Shown here: in pieces, positions 1 to 12,179 of the stretch
Layout of the letters: each line of letters starts with the position of its first letter
How positions within the stretch are numbered: the first letter of the stretch is position 1
DNA from: Streblospio benedicti
Lineage: Eukaryota; Annelida; Polychaeta; Spionida; Spionidae
DNA: 64,000 nucleotides
Direction: 5' to 3'
Assembly: GCA_019095985.1 (NCBI GenBank)
Contig: CM032667.1
Location: forward strand, 39,523,469-39,587,468
Translations under genes and position numbers: made by a program
Notes under the pieces: model-generated
What the model was told of the DNA's origin: nothing
Databases searched by the model: none
What the model saw: the letters and a program-made list of their open reading frames with translations, nothing else

Positions 1-144
1 CGGAGTCCGTCGCTGGACAAGCTGCTTGTGAACTACCATTGTAGCATTTTAACATTCGAGTATTAGCCTTGCCTGTTACATCCATCATTCACTGCTGTTG
101 GGGTTAATCAGTGGAAATAAAATCTACTTGGGGGTATTGAAGAA

Positions 145-280
145 ATATGTCATGGTTTTGAGGTCAATATGCATGAATCAATGCTCGAATTTGTTGAATA
201 TTGCCCGAGCTTGTGAGGGCAATATTCAACAAATGAGGGCATTGATTCATGCATATTGACCGAAAAAACCATGACATATA
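145..280. repeat. Long near-perfect hairpin (inverted repeat)
   Basis: The left arm at about 145-205 and the right arm at about 217-280 are reverse complements over some 60 bases with few mismatches, separated by a loop of about 11 bases. The arm sequence (ATGTCATGG, GTCAATATGCATGAAT, TTGAATATTGCC) is also found as a single, non-inverted stretch in module d of the roughly 2-kb repeat, for example near 17640 and 31170. It is probably a foldback MITE or the hairpin end of one. A transcript across it would form long double-stranded RNA. Confidence 0.85.
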
Positions 281-300
281 TTCATTATACCACGATTAAC

Positions 301-930
301 CTTCACAAAACAGATTTTATTAGATGAAAAGCTCCAGATTGGCCACACCGAATGAGAAATCATATTACCTTCTGCTGGTTTTGCACATTATTAGCATTAT
401 CCGGTTTAACATTTGTTTAAGCATTTTTTTAATCACTGAAACTAACAACACTAGGTTTATCACAGTTACAAAGCATCGTTTTTACTTACAAACAAATTTC
501 TGAACAATCAAAAAGATTCGTTCAACTATGACGAATTTCAATACAGCGATACTAGTCTAAACAGTTCACAGTTGGCTTCGGCATTAATATGCTCCCTAAT
601 CCGGTTCAAATTTAACTATTAGTACTAGTAGTATGGGGGATTAATATTGTTGTGGCTATTTTTCTAAATATGTGTATGAAAATCTGTTTGGTAACGTAAA
701 TATAGCCCGGAAATATAGTTGATTTTATTTTTTAATCGACGGCTTCAAAATGGCGGACGCTTCTACTGTCAGAGGGCAAAATGCACCCATGGTTCATCGA
801 GTAATTATCCCCGGCTGACTTTGGCTCTCAGCCAATCAGAGAACAGTATTCAAGGGCGTGTCCTAGATAGAGTGGTATAATGGCCTATATATGGAGGATG
901 TCCATGTGCGGAGGACAATACAACCACTCT
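301..930. other. AT-rich intergenic stretch with a MITE fragment
   Basis: I see no credible reading frame here. Around 823-840 lies GGCTCTCAGCCAATCAGA. Its reverse complement recurs with small changes at 19628-19647 and 33249-33268, each time near a TATACCACTCT motif. This points to scattered copies of one small element. The ends could not be fixed. Confidence 0.35.
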
Positions 931-934
931 AAGC

Positions 935-2660
935 GGATGCATACATTATAGTGGACATGTGTTTTGAAATGAATTAATAATTTGTCATTCACATTACACC
1001 AAGTCAACATACATTATCTTAAAACCCTCTTAACAAAACACCTTTGTATGCCAGACACCTACATTATCAGCAATTTGCCATATATCTTCCACCGTTCCAA
1101 TGAGCAAAAATCACATATTTTGAAAATATAGTGGCCAAGTTGTTATGTGCATGTGCACAAAGTGTGACCCATATTTCCATATGGCAATTGGAGAACGCCC
1201 ATCAAGATCAGTGAAGTGGATAGGTCTTGAGCTGTTTTATGTCATGGCCGTAATTGGTCCATTTGTGTTATGATGGCTAAATCGATTAGTGCAATTTAAA
1301 ACACTGTTCCTTTTTGGATTAAATTTGGTTGTTTTTTGTTAGTTTATAGTTGCTTTGTGTTTGTTTGGTTTTGTTTTTTGTTTTTCATTTTGGACAGTGT
1401 CACATCTCGTAACCTTCGGGAAAAACAATTCAAAAGACATTGGGGACTTTATGTCACTATCTTTTTACATGTTTAAATTGGTAGATAATTGCTCCGAGTC
1501 AATATTTACTTCCTTTACTTCAACCAGACTTAAGTATATATATTTGTTTTGTCTTTTATATAAGTACTATGTGCACGCTTTGGTGAATGTTAACTAGTTC
1601 ATCCGCTGTGAGCGAGAGCACGATTGTATTATTTTACAGAGCAATAAAGCTGTGATTTGCCATGACATCTCTTTCTTTCATAACTCACTAATATGTATCA
1701 TATATTATATAAATTTCTGGGACTGCACCAGACAGTTTCTTAACATGAACTGGATGATCTACTTGTTCTAATGCTCCATAAAAGTGGATCATTGTTGTTG
1801 CTTTCCTACCATTCCCCAATAACTACCCGACTAACAGTGGAAGTATCATACGTGTCACATAATAGACGAACATCTGTCGTGTTTTGCAGCATCAATTATT
1901 CTAAATTACTTTTGCATGTTGCATATTATATAGAATAATATTCATATATATGTTTGCCCTTCTGATGGTTATAAATCATAATAAATGAATATATGTGGAA
2001 ATGTTGCTGTGTACCTCTTAGTTCCACAAATAGGTAGTCCATTGTGGGATTCTAATATACACAGGACGATTTTCTGTTGATCTGCTGGACGAACAAGTTT
2101 GTAGACACAATGTTGTTACTAACAAAGGGATGATTTTAGTTTTGTCTGCCGGACAATGCAATTCAGGCTTAACCTTTTTATGGGACGTTATGTTACTATC
2201 TTTTTCATATATTATATTTACATATATTAAGTGGTAGATAATCACTCCCTGTTAACGTATAGTGCATATACTCGCACACTATAAATTTGTATTTGTTTTT
2301 CCTTATATATAAGTATCACTTTACAAACCGTTTACTACGAAATTTGTTGTGGATAGGAGCACGATTGTAACATGTACAGAACAATCACATTGTTTGGCAT
2401 ACTTGATGTCATCACCATCATATTTTTCTATCATAATGGCTGTGGAGTTTGAAAACATATATTACATTTTGGAGACTGCAACAGTCAGTCTCTTAAACTG
2501 TACCTTTATCAAATCATACATATCGGACCAATTTAGATAGCAACATGTGAAGTTTTTGCGAGCTAGTTCACCCGTTTCTGTTAAGCGAGGGGCACATTCG
2601 GCCTTGTGGGGGGCATTTAGCAGCAAGGCTTTTACAGGTCTCCATTTTCTACGCCTTTTT
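935..2660 (+). repeat. Roughly 2-kb repeat, cluster 1 (modules d/e, a, b, c)
   Basis: Diverged copies of the window-wide repeat are present. Module d/e lies at about 940-1250, ending in the 'gccatatttccatatggcaa' region near 1168. A module-b piece lies at about 1430-1660, module a at about 1820-1970, module b at about 1975-2410 (containing GTTTTGTCTGCC near 2141), and module c from about 2440 (GGAGACTGCAACAGTCAGTC at 2471). These copies are older than those at 16-19 kb and 51-53 kb. The reading frames in it are short and not shared in full between copies, so I do not call genes. Confidence 0.7.
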
Positions 2661-3057
2661 ACTCATACATTGACAATCATTAAGGAATTGGCACATTCAG
2701 AACGGCTCCATGCGTAATAACTATGCACTGAGAATGGTTTTATTGAGGTGACCGTGGGATCAACATGCAACCTGCGTTGTAATAATGTAAAACTTACGTT
2801 CCATGCATATTGTAATACAAGTATGGCATTTGCATGTTCCTGTTGCAGGGAACGCACTGTGCCAGTACTGTATCTGCCAATAATAATCATTGTCATTAAA
2901 CTGTTGTATCTTCATGAGTGTTTTATTCTTTCGTTGCAATTGTCACAGGTTTGCCCAAGGCAGTTCCCAGGTAAAGAAAAGTAGAATACAAAAGAGCTGA
3001 TTTAATAACTTTATAACTAATCAAAAAGTATATACAGGTACTATATGAAATAAAATA
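2661..3057. other. No feature seen
   Basis: This is AT-rich sequence between the repeat cluster and a pogo-like fragment. Two overlapping short frames on opposite strands (2663-2984) have no recognisable domain and are most likely chance. Confidence 0.5.
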
Positions 3058-3226
3058 TGTTTAAACCAACCTCCATAAATAGACTACCAATATTGAGATC
3101 ACAAGAGCTGTGTTGATAGAGAGTTTGTGCTGTTCTGCACATGTACATATTGGAACCGTGAAAGTGGTCTAACTATACAGGTGGTCTCAATAGAGAGGTG
3201 CTCCTAATAGGGCTTTTACTGCATCT
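3058..3226. mobile_element. Pogo/Tigger-like MITE remnant
   Basis: The stretch reads like the small elements at 11208-11384 and 28492-28668. It has ACCTCCATAAATAGACTACC near the left end, 'ggtctcaatagagaggtg' near 3182, and a GGCTTTTACTG right end near 3217. The left terminal CAGT is lost. It is an old, partly eroded copy. Confidence 0.5.
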
Positions 3227-3392
3227 TAAAAGTTCAACATTGGGTATCTCTGTCTCTGGTTCCCTTATACATGAACGTGCCACCTTCCACATGTGACCAC
3301 CTCTATGATAAGATCATTTGTTGTGGTCCCAAGCCAAGACAATTAAAAACCTTCATAAATGGACTGCCTCTCTATTGAGACCACTTGACAGT

Positions 3393-3400
3393 ATATATAG
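3393..3400. repeat. Target-site duplication of the hAT-type MITE (left)
   Basis: ATATATAG directly precedes the element start at 3401. The same 8 bases follow its end at 4756-4763. An 8-bp duplication is the hallmark of hAT-superfamily insertion. Confidence 0.85.
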
Positions 3401-4302
3401 CAGACTTGGGGTCAATTACGACTTTCAATTACAATTACAATTATAATTACAAATTTTATTTCAGTGTCAATTACAATTACAATTGCAATTACAAATTTTA
3501 TTTCAGTGTCAATTACAATTGCAATTACAATTACGATTATGTTTGGTAATTATAATTACAATTATAATTACGATTTGAATTGTCAGTTACAATTTCAAAT
3601 ACAATTTTTTTTTTCAAAAAATGTGTGATATTTTATTATAATTTAAAATGCATTTTGTTATGCATATATATAATAATATCAATATCCCATGTATTATTTC
3701 GATGGCAATGTTTATCCACACTAGAACATGAAAATCTGATCATCAGAAAAACCTGACATCTGCTTATGTAGGAAAGCAATTGGCATGAAAGTTGACACAA
3801 CACTTGTTAATTCCATACTTACATAATTACCCCTGTTATGGGAGGCCACAGATCAAAGGCAAGAAAGCCCTGTTATATTTGCAGAGATGTACACAACACT
3901 TGTAATTGCATGCTAGCCTGTGGTTAAGGAGTGTTTAAGGAAGGCCAGCAAACAATAGGCAAGAAACAACTCCAGCGTACTTGACCACTTGTTGTTTACA
4001 GAGCCGTTACAGTTAAGACATTCATGCAGGTGTTAGAAGTTGGAACACACATTGTGGTCATTGTTCTAATGTCTAACACTTGTAAGCATTTAACAGAAAC
4101 TATCAACTGGTCACTATTGTCTTTTAAAGACAACCTTGTTGAGATATTCAGGTAAATTTATGTATGATATTACTGCTTTAATCCTGCATCTTTTAGTACA
4201 AGGTATATGAATGCCAAATTATAAAGAAATATATTTAGCTACCTGGAAGGGGGTCCACTGAAGTGGACGTTACCCCAGCACCTGCACGTTAATCAAAACA
4301 CC

Positions 4303-4333
<31 letters not shown>

Positions 4334-4755
4334 TTACAGTCAAAGAAATTTCATTGTGATTTACAAATGTTCATTCAGTGTGCACTGTATAAAGTGAACA
4401 AAACATTAAAGAAAGCTGACAATGCAAGTTACCTAACAGGCATTGTTCTTGGAGTGTTATCTTAACTTTGAACCAACTTTGTAAGCAAAGTGAGATGTGA
4501 CCAGTACACAAATTAATCAATCTTGACGAAATCGAGTTTGAACTGAAGGTCAAATACATTTACAATTTCCATTGCAGCATATGTGAAATGGTCAATTACA
4601 ATTACAATTATGGCATATCTGAAATGGTCAATTACAATTGCAATTACAATTACGGCAGATGTGAAATGGTCAATTACAATTACAATTATAATTATGGGGG
4701 AAAGTGTAATTAATTACAATTACACCAATTACAATTATAATTGACCCCAAGTCTG
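3401..4755. mobile_element. hAT-type non-autonomous transposon (MITE), complete
   Basis: The element is about 1.36 kb. It begins CAGACTTGGGGTCAATTA and ends with the reverse complement TAATTGACCCCAAGTCTG, an 18-bp perfect terminal inverted repeat. It is flanked by a perfect 8-bp duplication ATATATAG. Just inside both ends lie long runs of an AATTAC-type hexamer (about 3415-3605 and 4590-4740), which extend the inverted-repeat character. The interior has a GAT microsatellite (4303-4330) and no transposase frame, so it must have been moved by an hAT transposase coded elsewhere. The CAG...CTG ends and 8-bp duplication fit hAT. The intact duplication suggests a fairly young insertion. Confidence 0.88.
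4303..4330 (+). repeat. (GAT)n microsatellite
   Basis: About nine tandem GAT units lie inside the hAT-type MITE. Confidence 0.9.
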
Positions 4756-4763
4756 ATATATAG
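4756..4763. repeat. Target-site duplication of the hAT-type MITE (right)
   Basis: ATATATAG is identical to 3393-3400 on the other side of the element. Confidence 0.85.
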
Positions 4764-5385
4764 AAACGCTCGTTTGCATCAATGAATTTGATCTTCATTT
4801 GAAAGTGGCTTTGAAAGTTATTTTAATCGTTAATTTTCTAAAATGCTCTTTATGTTCCAAACTCACATCTATTGTAAGTGAATGTATAAGTAAAACAGGT
4901 ATATGACTATATGATCGTATCTCACCTATTCTATGTTCAAGGTTGACGTGGATTTAAAAGAGACTTCAGCATTAAAAAGCTGACAATATTTCATATCGTT
5001 CAGCATTGCAGAGATTTTGTCCCATACATTAGACATAAACATACGTAAACCACTATTTGCTTTGTATTTACCTAAGTTAAAAGTTTAGCGAACCCTGTCA
5101 TATGACCAATGTCGCCACAAGTGTTTACACATAACTAATAAAGCGTTTATGGGGCAACAATTTTATGCCCAACAAAATCTTCTCATGGTGACGTTTCTGA
5201 TTCCCACATAGTGATGATCACAGAGGTTTCTGTTGAATTTCCAATTCAATATCAACATACAATTTCAATATTCACGTTTAATAATGTATATTTAAAGACA
5301 TGCAATAACTAAACGGGACATGTGCTCATGAGTCAATGATAACAGCTATCAAATAAAAGTTTGCCTCTCCTTTTATCAATCTATG
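4764..5385. other. Upstream region of the C1q promoter; no gene seen
   Basis: AT-rich sequence without a credible frame. Because it precedes the TATA box at 5388, it may hold enhancer sites, but no specific motif can be defended. Confidence 0.4.
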
Positions 5386-5453
5386 CCTATATATAGGCGA
5401 TAACTTGCTCACATTGCCCAGACAACACGTCCCAACACGCAGCAATGGTAGGT
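5386..5453 (+). promoter_or_regulatory. TATA promoter, first exon (ATG) and splice donor of C1q gene copy A
   Basis: A TATATATA box sits at 5388-5395. A start site 25-30 bases downstream would fall near 5418-5425. The transcript would then reach ATG at 5445-5447, immediately followed by a GTAGGT splice donor. An acceptor in TTTATTACAG ends at 7912. Joining 5447 to 7913 gives ATG CGA ATC ACC CTG AGG ATG ACG, in frame with the C1q signal peptide at 7928. This adds MRITLR before the internal methionine. The phase match supports a first coding exon of only the start codon, with an intron of about 2.5 kb. The prediction rests on motif positions only. Confidence 0.55.
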
Positions 5454-7260
5454 TACAGTCTATGTATTTAGTTATCATATAATGCCCAAATGTTTGTTTA
5501 CCTTAAAAGCACAGTGCAACAATATGTGAGCTCAAAATGCTCTAGAATATAAAAGAATATAAAACTTATATATTATATAAAACTGGCTAAGGCCACACAA
5601 AGTTATATTTATGATTGGCGTGCGATATATGACATTATTGACATGATATAATTTTACCAAATGTAGATTTAGAGCGTCCATCTTTTTTGCATATGTAAAC
5701 AAACCCATGTGTTGGTTTGATTGATTGATTGATTTTTATATATTATAGTGACATAGTATATACAGATCATAATACTTTTGATTATTTATAAAGTATATCC
5801 AGTCCTTCAGGGCTTATTATTCACTCACAAATAAAACAAAATTATTTCATTTAGATTACAAACACTGTAATGAAACTTTATACAGTATTTACATAAATCT
5901 AGTAATGAAACATTAAATAATAACATTATTATAAACATTAGATAATAATTTAATAAATCATGAATATAATTTTGTCTTGCATAAATTCCAGGCATCTGAA
6001 ATATAGCTTACAGTTTCTTTCCACCCAGTCGTATTAAGAAATGTGAATCTAGTTTTTTTCTACCAAATCATTAAATTCTGGATATTTCCTCATAACAACG
6101 TCATAGTATTTATCATGAATATTATTATTGTAAGTAGAATGTGTGCCAACATTATTTCTAAATTTTGAAAAAAAAGGAGAGATTTTTTTTATTTATTACT
6201 TTTGAATAAAAAAATGAATTTCATGTATGATACTATCGATGTATGCAAACATGTCTGTGTGTCATAAGACATAATTAAGAGTATGGATCACAATAATAGC
6301 ATCTTCAAAGTGTCTGGTGTTTGCGAAACTGTGATTATTTTGGGTCCAGTATGCGTGCACATGTTCAAACAAATAGTGGACAGCCTTTTGTCACAAAAAT
6401 AAGTTTGTGTGCATTGTATTAAAAAAGTTGCCAACATACATTATTTTAATCTTCATACCCCAGGGCAAATAAATATACATGTTGATAATTATTTCTATCA
6501 TCCTAAAGGGGTCACAGGAGGGATCAAATAATAAAAATTTCATTAAAAAGGGTATAGCGCCTTAAATATAGCAAAAATGAGCATAGATTGTATTGTCATT
6601 AGATAGGGTGTTGGGTATGCTGAATCTAATTATGGTCTTAAATGTGACCTTGAACACATCCTTGAAGGTCAAATCAACACTCATAATACAAAAAATGTGT
6701 TTTTCATTTTTTTTCATAAGATAATCATTAATCACCTAGATCAAACGTGTTCAAAGAACACTGCGTCGCTAGAATGACCTTGACTTTTGTGCAATTAAGA
6801 TAATATACTGAAAAAATATGTACTTTACAATCAAGACATCTATGAATTTGAGGAGAAAACATCAGAATGAATCAGAATCAATATATCCAGCATAAAGCTA
6901 TGTGTGTTGCAATACAATAGTACTGGATAACAAGATGATAATCAATATCAGTTTCAAATCCAATAATCAATTTTGGTGCTTGGTTGAAATATTGATTGTT
7001 TTTCTTGCTGGCTGAATAAGATGCATATGGACAAATGAAACAGCTTTATTAATATGATTTTTGATGCAATAATTCTGTGATTTATTGTAGTTTAATTGGG
7101 ACCATTTGAGATTTATTGTAGTTTAATTGGGACCATTTGAGAACTACGTTCAACGTTACTAGTTGACTTACGTCATACGTTATACTCACACGGGTATGAC
7201 GTACATGCAAGTTGTAAACATACTAAGTGCATGGAATATCATTAAAAATGTCATAAAAGC
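5454..7260. other. Probable first intron of C1q copy A; repeat debris
   Basis: No supported gene. A TTGATTGATTGATTGATT run near 5719 followed by 'agtccttcagggc' near 5800 resembles the 3' end of an old retroposon in reverse. The rest is AT-rich. A 30-base direct repeat ('gtagtttaattgggaccatt') occurs twice in a row at about 7085-7142. Confidence 0.4.
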
Positions 7261-7271
7261 GCTTCTAGAAA

Positions 7272-7437
7272 ACAAAATCGAATCACTTCGGTGTCGCCTC
7301 ATACCTCATAGTCGTGTAAAGTTTGAACGAAATCTGTGGAACAGTAAAAGCTCTAGCTTGTCCGGAGACATACATACATAGATACATAGAAACAAAGTGA
7401 TCACAAGGCTTTCGCTTCAGCAACTGAAGCGACGCAA
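7272..7437 (-). mobile_element. Short unclassified interspersed element (SINE or MITE), copy 1
   Basis: This stretch matches 55924-56105 in the opposite orientation. Shared blocks are GTTGCGTCGCTTCAG, the palindrome-like TTCAGCTGCTGAAG core, 'gacaagct' and GTTCAAACTTTATAC, followed by 'aagtgattcgatttt'. The first 33 bases of copy B of the segmental duplication (from 24688) are the end of the same element. A further fragment ('cacctcatagtttgtaaag') sits in the intron of the intact C1q copy near 26155. No RNA polymerase III boxes could be assigned with confidence. Confidence 0.6.
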
Positions 7438-7912
7438 TGATGCATGTTGGCAAACTTTTAATCAAATTCACACGAAAGTACACAAGGCCTTCCACTAAAA
7501 TGTTTATGTACACAAACACTGAAAATCATCGATATAAATACAATGATTTTTGTATACAAACATGCTCAAATTTTCATTTCACTTTTTAGTAACTTTTACA
7601 AATCTGTAACCGAATATTGTATTTATGTGATGACATGTAACATTTTAAGAGGGTTTCAAATATTTATGGAAATAAATGATACGCATAAATTGAATAAGTT
7701 TGATTATATGCAAACATTTTTGCATGAATAGAAAATTCACTGACAATTTTAACAATTATTATCATCATCATTTCAACTTCATTAGATTTAGCAAAATTTG
7801 CAGTTTTGAAGTGATTCCTTTTATAATAAAACTTTCTGCTGGAGACAATTTTCCATATCAAGATGCCTATGCGCTCTTTATCTCCTGTTAGCCTACTTGC
7901 AATTTATTACAG

Positions 7913-9919
7913 CGAATCACCCTGAGGATGACGAGATTTATGTTGCTGGTTCCATGCATATGGATCCTCACTTCTGCAACCAGCGCTCAGCAAGAAGACC
8001 CCAGAATACTGGCTCAATGCATAGACAGCTTTCATGACTGTGTGTCTCAAACACAAACCAATGGTAACGCAAAACTGAGGAAGGCACTTGAGATTCTCAA
8101 ATCTTTAGATGATGAAGATATGAAGGCTCTAGGATGTGGCAGAAATACAACTCCTTAAACATCAAGTGAACATTCTAGAAAGTAACATACATCCAGAAGA
8201 TAAAAACAAACTTAAAAATGGAGAAATCCCTGAGATAACTACTGAAAAAGAAGCCGACTATTCAACTCATGAAACATCAAAGGACCGTGAAAACAAGAAT
8301 GTTGAAAAGACCATGAAGCATCAGAATCAAGGCAATACTGCCTTTACCGTAGAACTCTCAAGCAGAAGATCCTCAGCGACCAAGTCCCTGTCACCTTTGA
8401 TGAAGTCATCATTGATGAAGGGAGAACTTCATCCCTCTTCTTGAGGTGCCTATACCGAGTCCCTGAGTCCAGCGTCTATGCCTTCTACTGGTCGGTGGGC
8501 GCCCGGAGGGACAGTGCAGACTTGTCCTGGTGAAGAACGGAGAGGCCCAGAAGTGCGGGACTGCTGACTCAGGAAATTCCCAGCTTCAGCGGGACGTCGT
8601 CCATGAGTGCCTTGGTCGAGTGTGAAGAGGACGACTTAGTGTGGGTCAAGGTGGGTTACGTTTTATCATGTATTATTATTGAAACATATTGAAAATTTGA
8701 CGTGACACAAGAAGTAAAAACATTGACTGATGCAAACATTACGAGTTTCAATGTCAATATTATAACATGTAACAATGGTTGTAATTTTCATTATCAATGA
8801 ATATGGATTATTCTTGCCAACTCTATGATGCAGAGTGAAATGATGATATATAATGACAAAACAAAAGGCATCATTCATTTTGTGTTTCCAACATTCACAA
8901 ATATTTACTACATTTTTTCTCTAATTCATCAAGCAAACCATTCGTAACTGCAAGACTTAAGAATAAATCATGTAATTTCATCCTCCTCAGGTGCAGTCGT
9001 GGCCGGATGAAGAAGCCTGTAACGTGGTAGAAGCCAAGTATTCGTCCTTCTCAGGATTCAAGGTCTACACCTCATCTGGATGACCCTGAAGCCCTGGCTT
9101 CACAGCTCAACTCTCACAGAATGCATCGTTCCAAGCATACCCCCACCATCTATGACACAGCGCTTGTGAACATCGGCAACGATTACTTCCCCAAAACGGC
9201 CTTTGTCTGTAGGGAAGACGGTCCACACGTCTTTACTGTCAGTGGACACCTCATTAGCCGTGCTTAGTTACTTTTTGACCTATTTAAAATAATGACCATG
9301 TGATGACCATCACATACCCCATAAACACGGCTGACTGGAATAGAGACACTGGCACATCGTCAGGCACGGCGTCGTGCCTTGAGTGTGTCCGCGCGGCGAC
9401 GTCATCACCCAGGAGGAGCTCTTACCCTAACACCAACCGGGCAGAGGCGCCGGTCCTTCACCGGCTACCGTCTGGAGGACGACCAGGGGAGGCCAATGGC
9501 ATTCACAAAAGACCATCAGTAGATAGGGACTATACAGATGGGAGTAGATTGACTTTGACCAAGTTATTATCACCAACGTTGAGTGGCTACTTTCCAGGAA
9601 TAAAGGCCTTTTATTTTGCCAGGACCAAGCTCTGTATTTCCTGTCATGGGGTTTTCTGAACTATCCAGAAAAATGAGCAGAGGTCAGGAGAAGCAAGGTT
9701 GATCAAGGTTACGGATGGAGAGGATGGTGATGAAGGCTGGCCGAGGTCAAGTCGGGTTCTATCACCCTCCACAGCCGCTCCACGTCGACCCAGGCTATTG
9801 TGCGGTGTGTGAGCAGAACGCAGCTTTTCTACATCGAGGCTGTTGTTGAGGAGGGAACCATGAGATATGAATATCGGTCTACTCACTTCACAGGATTCAA
9901 ATTGCCCAGTTCTGCCTGA
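7913..9919 (+). pseudogene. Triple-C1q secreted protein gene, copy A, frame-damaged
   Basis: The region aligns base by base with the intact gene at 25169-27216. The same signal peptide (start 7928), charged stalk, donor (AAG|GTGGGT near 8649), intron, acceptor (CTCCTCAG near 8990), three C1q domains and stop (9917-9919) can be traced. Here the frame is broken by many one- to three-base indels in both coding exons. Examples are an extra G at 'ctctaggatgtgg' near 8130 and changed C runs near 8500. The indels occur at a similar density in the non-coding flanks. That is unusual for a selectively decayed gene and also fits poor local sequence quality. Copy A is the one that has the TATA promoter and ATG exon upstream (5388-5447). 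It could be a real pseudogene or a live gene read badly. Confidence 0.75.
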
Positions 9920-9999
9920 TTTACAGCCTGATGAGCACAACATGAAACATAAATTTACACAAAATTTCTTTTAAATTTCTTGTATTCTTGTTCTGAACT

Positions 10000-10005
10000 A
10001 ATAAA
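10000..10005 (+). promoter_or_regulatory. Polyadenylation signal of C1q copy A
   Basis: AATAAA lies about 80 bases after the stop and is followed by a T/G-rich stretch. Position and context match copy B. Confidence 0.6.
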
Positions 10006-10009
10006 TATT

Positions 10010-11207
10010 TGAGTTTGTTTTGTTTTAGTGTTGAAAGTTTGAAACATACATTTGGGAAAACATTCGACCATTCAAATTGTAGTTGTGAATGCAGCACATG
10101 AGAAAATTCTGCCATTAATATTATATGAAACTCATGTGGCTGTTTGACCTTGAAGGATTCATCCAAAGTTATGCTTAGTGTAATATTTAATTCTCCATAC
10201 CAAAGATTGTGTCTATCAACAATATAATTCAAACTTATGATGATTAATATCTTTAGTTTGTGAGAAACAATTGAAAAACAAAAATATTTTGCATATCAGG
10301 TGTTTGTTTCACATTGAAGGATGCAATCAAGGTCAAATCTAATGTCATAATAAAATTTCTGCTTACCCAACAACTTCCCAATCTAATGACAACAACCACT
10401 TATGTTCATATTTTGCATATTAAGACATTGTTACAGCTACTTGTTATGAAAATGCAACCCCATTAGGGTGATAGCAACCCCATTAGGGTGATAGAAATTT
10501 TTCAACATGTATATTTCTTTTTTTCAACATGCATATTTTTTTCCATTGGGTATGAGATTCAAATGATGTATGTTGCCAACTGTTTGCATTCAAAGCACAT
10601 GAACTTATTTTTTGTGACACAAGGCCTTCCACTATTTGTATACCGCTGTGAAGCAAATAATGTTTAACCTTCACACATGTTAGAATATTACATTACATTA
10701 TCCAGGTGGTCTGTTTACACAGACTGTCCAATCGTACATGTGATCCTTTTTGTTTGTAGTCCCATTACAGAAGTTGTCCATTTGTTTTTTATCAAAACTT
10801 TCAGCATATTACAAAATTTATCAAGCAATTGAAGCGTGACATCATCATCATCTATTTTGGGTTCATTATTCAATGCACACATTTTGGAAAATAACCATTC
10901 ATTCAAACACTGCATTTCTACTGGACCAAATAAAAAAAATCTAAGCCAATCACATCATCAGGACAATAAAGCTTCTAGCATCAGCCATATCAAGGATTGC
11001 CCTTAGTTTGCCAAGTAAACAAAACAGAAGCAACTATTGACTTTGCTAATGATGAAGGCCCAAGAAACTTCTTCCGGTTGAGAAAGACACTTCAACCCAT
11101 GGTACAATGCATATCATTTGCTGTGCAAAAGAGATTCGCATGACAGTCAGATTTTTTATACTCTTCCTACTGCTAATTGTCCAATCCGAGGTATTCTGTT
11201 ATAAGTA
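10010..11207. other. Duplicated intergenic DNA, no gene seen
   Basis: The region matches 27305-28491 in copy B. The small frames on either strand differ between the two copies and show no domain. Near 10470-10490 a short unit 'agcaaccccattagggtgat' is tandemly doubled only in copy A. Confidence 0.5.
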
Positions 11208-11384
11208 CAGTAGAAACTCTCTATTAGCACCATCTTTGGGACAAAGTTACCTGATCTGTAAAGAGAGGTGGCATCTATACAGAGGGTCATTCTAGTAACT
11301 TTATGTAGGTTTGAGACTGTGAAAAGTGGTCTTATTATAGAAGTGGTCTCAATAGAGAGGTGGTCTCAATTGGAGGTTTTACTG
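11208..11384. mobile_element. Pogo/Tigger-like MITE, copy A
   Basis: The 177-bp element starts CAGTAGAAACTC and ends GAGGTTTTACTG. These are imperfect inverted repeats, flanked on both sides by TA (11206-11207 and 11385-11386). The internal phrase 'gagaggtggtctcaat' recurs in relatives at 3182, 12081 and 42078. CAGTA-type ends with a TA target duplication fit the pogo branch of Tc1/mariner. No coding capacity. Confidence 0.75.
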
Positions 11385-12000
11385 TATGAATCTATCCATA
11401 TGATTATTGCCAGGACTAAGTCACAGAATAACTGCATGTTAACATGTGGGAACTTATAACTTATATATATAATTTATATATATTACAAATCACCGCAGAC
11501 TGACAGTATAGATAATATGATGTGGTCTGTGTATTATGAAAGCGTCTTTCATTTAAACAGCATATGAAAGTACCTACAGCAATTTAAATACCACGCCATA
11601 GAAAGGTGGGTATTTTCCTTCTAAAACACGTGAAGGTGAGAAATGTAAACCGAATGACTTTTGTCAGACATAACTTCACGGTGCACGTAATAAGCCCCCA
11701 ATCTCCCCGATGTTAATTGTGACGTCTAAATATTGAATGTGAAGAATATGAATATTATTTGCCTTACACTTGCAATAGAAAAGGCATTGTTCATTGATAC
11801 TGGGCTTTATAGAACAAATATTATTTTGGCTGAGCATTATCTTTAAGATGGAACGTTCTACATTGTTACACATGGACAATGCGTTTACAGCAGACAATAC
11901 AGCAGCTAACACGGGGTGTAGATGACGCTCACACCCACTCTATATAGCTGTCAGAATCGGACATTATACAATAGTCGCCGCATGAGTTGAGACCCATAAC

Positions 12001-12165
12001 AACAGTGAAACCTCCAATGTACACCAACTCTATACAGAGACAGCCTTTATAATAAGACATTTCTATACAGTGACTACATCTATAGAGAGACCACCTCTAT
12101 AAAGCAACAACCTTCATAATAAAACCATATTACAATGTACGAATCCTCCTTAAATAGAAAGAGAT
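12001..12165. mobile_element. Pogo-like fragment
   Basis: It begins ACAGTGAAACCTCC and contains 'tatagagagaccacctctat' near 12081, the inverse of the phrase in the 177-bp MITEs. A right terminus is not visible. The same fragment is in copy B at about 29330-29465. Confidence 0.5.
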
Positions 12166-12179
12166 TCGTTCCTTCAAAA

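Noticed and set aside
284-881. Element bounded by TATACCAC and GTGGTATA
   Set aside because: Only about 8 matching terminal bases, and the inner sequences do not match. Likely chance or two different fragments.
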